From Flavobacteriales bacterium (lineage in GTDB: Bacteria; Bacteroidota; Bacteroidia; Flavobacteriales; BACL11): a DNA stretch of 10,393 bases. Made by a program: the position numbers and the translations under genes. Each line of letters starts with the position of its first letter. The stretch's first letter is position 1. The stretch lies in the NCBI GenBank assembly GCA_002710495.1, contig PAKE01000002.1:23475-33867 (forward strand), read 5' to 3'. The notes under the pieces are model-generated. The model was not told the DNA's origin. It made no database searches and saw only the letters and a list, made by a program, of their open reading frames with translations. Shown in pieces: positions 9,001 to 10,393 of the stretch.

Positions 9001-9255
9001 TTATTTAAATATTTCAATAAATTGGTAAAAATATCCTAAGATACCTCTCCACAAAGGAGAATCTGTTGTTCCATCTGCTAAAGTACTCCCAACATTAATA
9101 CCAAAAATAAAATCCATAAAGAAAATAATTAAAGAGATAATTAAAGAAGCTATAGCAACAACTACTGCACTATTCTGCAATTCTTCCCATGTCGGCCAAG
9201 TCACCTTATGTAACAACTCATCAAATGCATCTTTTATGTATGTACCTATTCTCAT
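9001..9255 (-). CDS. secE: preprotein translocase subunit SecE
   Basis: Encodes an 84-residue SecE, an essential inner-membrane subunit of the SecYEG channel that stabilises SecY. The cytoplasmic amphipathic helix leads into the diagnostic KVTWPTWEELQ motif (17-27). A single hydrophobic transmembrane segment follows at about 29-52 (VVVAIASLIISLIIFFMDFIF). The C-terminal 30 or so residues contain a polar Gly/Ser/Thr/Asp stretch (about 53-68) and a second hydrophobic, aromatic segment (ILGYFYQFIEIF, 72-83), so the protein is longer than minimal one-helix SecE proteins of about 60-65 residues. The start at 9255 puts a short, normal lead-in before the first helix. It lies 18 bases after the tRNA-Trp gene and 5 bases before nusG. 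Confidence 0.96.
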   Translation of the reverse strand: MRIGTYIKDAFDELLHKVTWPTWEELQNSAVVVAIASLIISLIIFFMDFIFGINVGSTLADGTTDSPLWRGILGYFYQFIEIFK

Positions 9256-9273
9256 TTATATGTCTTTTATTTG

Positions 9274-9346
9274 CACGGGTGGAGAGATTCGAACTCCCAA
9301 CCAATGGTTTTGGAGACCACTACTCTACCAATTGAGCTACACCCGT
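9274..9346 (-). tRNA. trnW: tRNA-Trp (anticodon CCA)
   Basis: A 73-base cloverleaf folds by hand on the minus strand. The acceptor stem is ACGGGTG/CACCCGT (7 bp, perfect). The D stem is GCTC/GAGT, with one G-U pair. The anticodon stem is GTGGT/ACCAT around the loop CTCCAAA, with anticodon CCA at 9313-9311, which reads UGG (Trp). The variable loop has 5 bases. The T stem is GGGAG/CTCTC with loop TTCGAAT. The discriminator base is G, as expected for bacterial tRNA-Trp. The following bases are CAA, so the 3' CCA is not encoded and must be added enzymatically. The tRNA sits between tuf (51 bases upstream) and secE (18 bases downstream) and is likely cut from the shared transcript by RNase P and 3' nucleases. 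Confidence 0.98.
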
Positions 9347-9397
9347 ATAACAGCAAATGGAATCAAAAAAATCCACTTTACTGATACACTTTTTTTA
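9347..9397 (-). other. tuf to tRNA-Trp spacer
   Basis: This 51-base spacer has two T- or A-rich runs and a weak 6-bp stem (AGTGGA/TCCATT, one G-U, 10-base loop). There is no stable terminator with a directly following T-tract, and no Bacteroidota-type promoter pair (TTTG near -33, TAnnTTTG near -7). Read-through from tuf into the tRNA and secE is therefore the simplest reading. Confidence 0.5.
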
Positions 9398-10393
9398 TTA
9401 CGCAGTAATTGATGTAATTTTCCCAGCTCCTACAGTTCTACCTCCTTCTCTAATTGCGAATCTAAGTCCTTCACTCATTGCAACAGAGTTAATTAATTCA
9501 ACATTAATAGTTAAGTTATCTCCAGGCATAACCATCTCAGTTCCTTCAGGTAAGAAAATCTCACCAGTAACATCAGTTGTTCTAATGTAAAATTGTGGTC
9601 TGTATTTGTTGTGGAAGGGAGTATGTCTTCCACCCTCTTCTTTCTTCAAAATATACACCTCAGCTTTAAATTTAGTATGAGGAGTAACAGAACCAGGCTT
9701 ACAAATTACCATACCTCTTTTAATATCCGTTTTCTCAATTCCTCTTAATAGGATACCAACGTTATCACCAGCCTCACCTCTATCTAAAATCTTTCTAAAC
9801 ATCTCAACACCAGTAACAGTAGAAGATAATTTCTCAGCTCCCATACCAATAATATCTACAGCGTCAGCAGTATTTGCTACACCAGTTTCAATTCTACCAG
9901 TAGCTACAGTTCCTCTACCAGTAATTGTAAATACATCCTCAATTGGCATTAAAAATGGTTTTTCATTTTCTCTTACTGGTTCCTGTATATAAGAATCTAC
10001 AGCAGCCATTAATTCATCAATTTTAGTTACCCACTCCGCTTCTCCATTTAATGCACCAAGAGCTGAACCAGTAACAACAGGAGTATTATCTCCATCATAA
10101 TCATAGAAAGTTAATAATTCTCTAACTTCCATATCAACAAGTTCAAGTAATTCATCATCATCAACCATATCAGCTTTGTTCAGAAACACAACCATACTAG
10201 GAATACCAACTTGTCTTCCTAATAAGATATGTTCTCTTGTCTGAGGCATAGGACCATCAGTTGCAGCACAAACCAAAATTGCTCCATCCATCTGAGCAGC
10301 ACCAGTAACCATGTTTTTTACATAATCAGCATGTCCTGGACAGTCTACGTGTGCATAATGTCTATTTTCTGTTTCGTATTCTACGTGAGCAGT
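9398..10393 (-). CDS. tuf: translation elongation factor Tu (5'-truncated by window edge)
   Basis: Encodes the last 331 residues of EF-Tu, the GTPase that carries aminoacyl-tRNA to the ribosomal A site. The frame is open to the window edge, beginning [20 protein letters not shown], so the internal Met at 10312 is not the start. About 63 N-terminal residues, including the GHVDHGKT P-loop, lie outside. Visible G motifs in the partial protein are DCPGH (17-21, G3, with the catalytic His equivalent to E. coli His84), NKAD (72-75, G4) and SAL (110-112, G5). Domain II follows ([15 protein letters not shown] region), then domain III, ending [16 protein letters not shown]. The C-terminus is complete with a TAA stop. 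It stands directly upstream of tRNA-Trp and secE, a common Bacteroidota order. One copy is visible; whether a second tuf exists elsewhere cannot be told. Confidence 0.98.
   Translation of the reverse strand, partial: TAHVEYETENRHYAHVDCPGHADYVKNMVTGAAQMDGAILVCAATDGPMPQTREHILLGRQVGIPSMVVFLNKADMVDDDELLELVDMEVRELLTFYDYDGDNTPVVTGSALGALNGEAEWVTKIDELMAAVDSYIQEPVRENEKPFLMPIEDVFTITGRGTVATGRIETGVANTADAVDIIGMGAEKLSSTVTGVEMFRKILDRGEAGDNVGILLRGIEKTDIKRGMVICKPGSVTPHTKFKAEVYILKKEEGGRHTPFHNKYRPQFYIRTTDVTGEIFLPEGTEMVMPGDNLTINVELINSVAMSEGLRFAIREGGRTVGAGKITSITA

Noticed and set aside
9347-9397. Possible terminator or promoter between tuf and tRNA-Trp
   Set aside because: The only stem is 6 bp with a G-U pair and a 10-base loop, with no T-tract after it. 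No TTTG/TAnnTTTG pair at proper spacing is present.
9357-9590. 77-residue plus-strand open frame opposite the 3' end of tuf
   Set aside because: It overlaps the highly conserved EF-Tu domain III coding sequence on the other strand and has no family resemblance or ribosome binding site.
10310-10312. Internal ATG as the tuf start
   Set aside because: The frame stays open and conserved up to the window edge, and contains DCPGH and the preceding EF-Tu sequence. The true start lies outside the window.

Overview
This window is a core housekeeping operon from a low-GC member of the phylum Bacteroidota (formerly Bacteroidetes). All genes lie on the minus strand, so transcription runs from high to low coordinates. 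The order is tuf (5' end off the window), tRNA-Trp, secE, nusG, rplK, rplA, rplJ, rplL, rpoB, rpoC (3' end off the window). The phylum call rests on four things: the tuf-trnW-secE-nusG arrangement, the RpoB length (1268 aa) and its N-terminal sequence style, the RpoC N-terminus, and A/T-rich leaders that mostly lack Shine-Dalgarno motifs. The class cannot be fixed from sequence reading alone.

Region by region: 10393-9398 encodes EF-Tu from about residue 64 to its C-terminus. 9346-9274 is a tRNA-Trp with anticodon CCA and no encoded 3' CCA. 9255-8441 holds secE and nusG, for protein export and transcription elongation. 8429-6291 holds the L11, L1, L10 and L7/L12 genes of the ribosomal L1 arm and the GTPase-associated stalk. 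6194-1 holds the beta subunit and the first 789 residues of the beta' subunit of RNA polymerase. Gene spacing is tight (5 to about 60 bases). The exception is the 96-base rplL-rpoB spacer, which carries a 14-bp RNA hairpin that is continuous only on the transcribed strand, followed by a T-tract.

The genes work together as the growth-rate-controlled information-processing core. EF-Tu binds the L7/L12 stalk, which is anchored by L10 and L11. NusG links RNA polymerase to the ribosome. SecE is a core subunit of the SecYEG translocon. Ribosomal protein and polymerase synthesis are normally uncoupled at the rplL-rpoB junction, which is where this window shows its most interesting features: the hairpin and an apparent TTG start codon for rpoB.

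I found no mobile element, CRISPR array, defence system or unknown gene. The region is ordinary and very conserved. The findings below are modest points about expression and small sequence variants, not a new system.
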